Made by a program: the position numbers and the translations under genes
Source: an uncultured Opitutia bacterium
GTDB taxonomy: Bacteria; Verrucomicrobiota; Verrucomicrobiia; Opitutales; Opitutaceae
Reading direction: 5' to 3'
NCBI GenBank assembly: GCA_903938935.1
Contig: CAJAFD010000302.1
Location: forward strand, 1 to 16,519
Length of the DNA stretch: 16,519 nucleotides
Part shown: positions 14,745-16,519 of the stretch, piece after piece
How positions within the stretch are numbered: the stretch's first letter is position 1
Layout of the letters: the number at the start of each line of letters is the position of its first letter
The notes under the pieces: generated by a model
Databases searched by the model: none
What the model saw: only the letters and a program-made list of their open reading frames with translations
What the model was told of the DNA's origin: nothing

Positions 14745-15980
14745 TTGCGAGGCACCGTGTGTGCTCGGCGCGTGCTGACCACTCTTCGACGCGCGGAGTA
14801 CGCCGAACTCATTGGACTCTTTTTCTTACTCGGCGCCGCGCTGGCCATGTGGTTTGTCCCGCTCAGTTCGGTGCTGCAAGCGCATGGGCTCGCGCAGATC
14901 CGGCCCTACGCGTTTGCGGCTTCTGCCGTGGCCGCGTTTGTCTCGCCGCTGTTATTTGGGGCGATGGCGGATCGGCATGCTTCGCCGGTGAAGGTGTTGC
15001 GCTGGCTAGGTTTCGCGACGGCGTTGGCGATGGTGGCGGCGAGTACGGCGATTCGCTATGGCGCGGGACCTTGGGTCGTGTTGGCGTTGATTCAACTCCA
15101 TGCCTTTTGCTCGGCGCCGATCTGGAGCATCGCCTCGACGATTATTTTTTCACGGCTCGATGATGCCAAAAAACAATTCGGCCCCGTGCGCGCGGTGGCC
15201 ACGGTTGGGTGGATGTCGGGTTGCGTGTTCGTGAGCCTGATCGGAGCGGATCGTTCGACGCTGGCAGGTTATGCGGGCGCGGCGACCTGGGTCGCGGTGA
15301 GTTTATTTACCTTCAAGTTGCCGGAGCTGGTGATCCCTAAATCGCTTGAGGCGTTGTCGTGGACGCAGCGGCTTGGCCTCGATGCGCTGACGCTATTGAA
15401 ACATCCTGATCATCGGGTCGTATTTTTGACCGGGGCTTTATTCACGATTCCGTTGGCGGCGCTGTATGTTTATACGCCCGTGCACATGCAGGAGCTGGGG
15501 CTTGTGCATACGACGGCGTGGATGAGTGTGGGGCAGATTTCGGAGGTGGTGGTCATGTTGTCTCTCGGGGCGCTGATCGGGCGCTGGCGGTTGAAATGGA
15601 TTCTGGGGTGCGGTTTGGCGTTGGGGGTGGTGCGTTACTGCTTGAGTTCGTGGGCCACACCGCCGGCGTTGATCGCCGGAATTACGTTACATGGCGCCTC
15701 GTTCGCCCTAGTGACGATCACGGAGCAGATTTACCTCGACCAGCGCGTCGATCACGCGTGGCGAGCCCGCGCGCAGGCCTTGATGGCGCTGCTCAACAGC
15801 GGCGTAGGCAACATGGTGGGTTATTTGGGCTCGGGGCTTTGGTTCGCGCACTGCTCCAGCGAGGGGCGCACGCAGTGGCCGGTCTTTTGGGGCGGACTCG
15901 GCGTGGCGATGGTGGCGGTGTTGATCTTTTTTCTCGTGATGTACCGCGGCCGGAATCGTGCGGGTGCGTCGATGCATTGA
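14745..15980 (+). CDS. MFS transporter, nucleoside:H+ symporter-like
   Basis: A 411-residue integral membrane protein with about 12 hydrophobic segments. The N-terminal half has AYAFAASAVAAFVSPLLFGAMADR-type sequence (about 53-76; loop 2-3 DR motif) followed by KVLRWLGFATALAM, close in pattern to the NupG/XapB nucleoside permeases and related LacY-fold carriers. A second family-like run lies at FGPVRAVATVGWMSGCVFV. Substrate specificity is not readable, so nucleoside transport is a tentative guess. Start: TTG at 14745 has GAGG 8 bp upstream; a GTG at 14757 in the same frame, 4 bp behind CGAGG, is nearly as good. It is divergent from YjdM across 99 bp. No terminator is obvious before the next gene. 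Confidence 0.8.
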   Translation: MRGTVCARRVLTTLRRAEYAELIGLFFLLGAALAMWFVPLSSVLQAHGLAQIRPYAFAASAVAAFVSPLLFGAMADRHASPVKVLRWLGFATALAMVAASTAIRYGAGPWVVLALIQLHAFCSAPIWSIASTIIFSRLDDAKKQFGPVRAVATVGWMSGCVFVSLIGADRSTLAGYAGAATWVAVSLFTFKLPELVIPKSLEALSWTQRLGLDALTLLKHPDHRVVFLTGALFTIPLAALYVYTPVHMQELGLVHTTAWMSVGQISEVVVMLSLGALIGRWRLKWILGCGLALGVVRYCLSSWATPPALIAGITLHGASFALVTITEQIYLDQRVDHAWRARAQALMALLNSGVGNMVGYLGSGLWFAHCSSEGRTQWPVFWGGLGVAMVAVLIFFLVMYRGRNRAGASMH

Positions 15981-16031
15981 GGTTTACGGTTCTTGTCAGC
16001 GCGGTCGCGGACGCGCGTAGTGTTCTTCGCT

Positions 16032-16519
16032 ATGGCTTTTACCGATGAGGAAGAAATCTTGTTCAACACCATCGGTGAAACCGTGCTCAAGCGTCTGCGC
16101 AAAACGCGCAACCCCGCGGATCTCCTCGCGGTCTTGCGGAGCGAGCAAAAACAATTTGAGCGGGCTTACATGACGGCCCCGGCGGCGGCGCGGGCGAGCG
16201 TCGCCTGTCGAGCGGGGTGTGACGCGTGTTGTCACGTGCCGGTGGGCGTGCAGGCGCATGAAGTCCTGATCGTGGCGGAACACATTCAGAAAATATTTTC
16301 TCCCGAGGAACTTGAGGGCGTGATCGCACGTACGGTGGCTCATCGGGCCGCTTTTGCCGGTAAAACGAATCGGGCGCAGGCGGCGCTGAAGTCGCCGTGC
16401 GTGTTATTGCGCGCCGGAAATTGCACCGTCTACGAAGCGCGACCCGAGGCGTGTCGTTCTCACCATAGCCACAACGCGGCGGCTTGTGGGCAGAATCTCG
16501 ATTTCAGCCGCGAGGAGAT
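16032..16519 (+). CDS. YkgJ-type CxxCxxCC cysteine-cluster protein, 5' part
   Basis: An ATG at 16032 opens a frame that runs through the right edge (162 codons and 2 bases visible), so the C-terminus is missing. Residues 59-67 read CRAGCDACC, and a second group follows: PCVLL (122-126), Cys131 in NCTVY, RPEACRSHH (137-145, Cys141) and Cys152. This arrangement (cluster of four Cys, then C...GxCxVYxxRPxxCR) is the signature of the YkgJ/UPF0153 family, zinc or iron-cluster binding proteins of unknown function; some relatives are linked to flagellin lysine methylation. The N-terminal 50 residues are acidic-basic and helical. It begins 51 bp after the transporter without a Shine-Dalgarno. Confidence 0.88.
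   Translation, partial: MAFTDEEEILFNTIGETVLKRLRKTRNPADLLAVLRSEQKQFERAYMTAPAAARASVACRAGCDACCHVPVGVQAHEVLIVAEHIQKIFSPEELEGVIARTVAHRAAFAGKTNRAQAALKSPCVLLRAGNCTVYEARPEACRSHHSHNAAACGQNLDFSREE

Noticed and set aside
1..16519. parS sites, CRISPR arrays, insertion sequences and attachment sites
   Set aside because: Reading both strands I saw no parS-like palindrome, no regularly spaced repeats, no transposase and no integrase.

Overview
The window is a gene-dense, GC-rich piece of bacterial chromosome carrying 16 genes on both strands. The mixture of enzymes resembles the Verrucomicrobiota, probably the Opitutales. This placement rests on overall impression: a Tat-exported DegT aminotransferase, a ceramidase-like exported protein, a GMC dehydrogenase with a Tat-exported small subunit, very small lysine-rich proteins, and start codons without Shine-Dalgarno sequences. 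No rRNA or other marker gene is present to prove it. There are no insertion sequences, phage genes, tRNAs or CRISPR arrays, and no gap between genes exceeds 150 bp.

Left part (1-3717, all +): the 3' end of a LysM-domain protein, then parB (chromosome partitioning), secG (Sec translocon), an exported LolA-like protein and a HAD phosphatase that overlaps it by 4 bp, then a small protein with two ribbon-helix-helix DNA-binding units in one chain. A strong intrinsic terminator after secG lies inside the first codons of the LolA-like gene and encodes part of its signal peptide.

Middle part (3829-9741): a class I aminotransferase (+) meets an exported M20 peptidase (-) at a shared terminator. Two tiny lysine-rich genes (33 and 39 codons, +) follow, the first closed by a very good terminator. 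Then come two minus-strand genes 59 bp apart, a DegT-type aminotransferase with a Tat signal and a ceramidase-like exported protein.

Right part (9850-16519): a tandem GNAT acetyltransferase (+); a two-gene operon for a membrane or periplasmic FAD dehydrogenase (GMC catalytic subunit with a probable 3Fe-4S cysteine motif, plus a gluconate-2-dehydrogenase-subunit-3-type partner with a Tat signal); a luciferase-like monooxygenase and a YjdM/PhnA zinc-ribbon protein on the minus strand; an MFS transporter of nucleoside-symporter type; and the 5' end of a YkgJ-type cysteine-cluster protein that runs off the window.

Most of the window is conventional. The points that deserve a second look are the terminator used as signal-peptide code, the paired micro-genes, the duplicated ribbon-helix-helix protein, the ceramidase-like protein without the catalytic serine, and the C-rich sequence just before many ATG codons in place of a Shine-Dalgarno.
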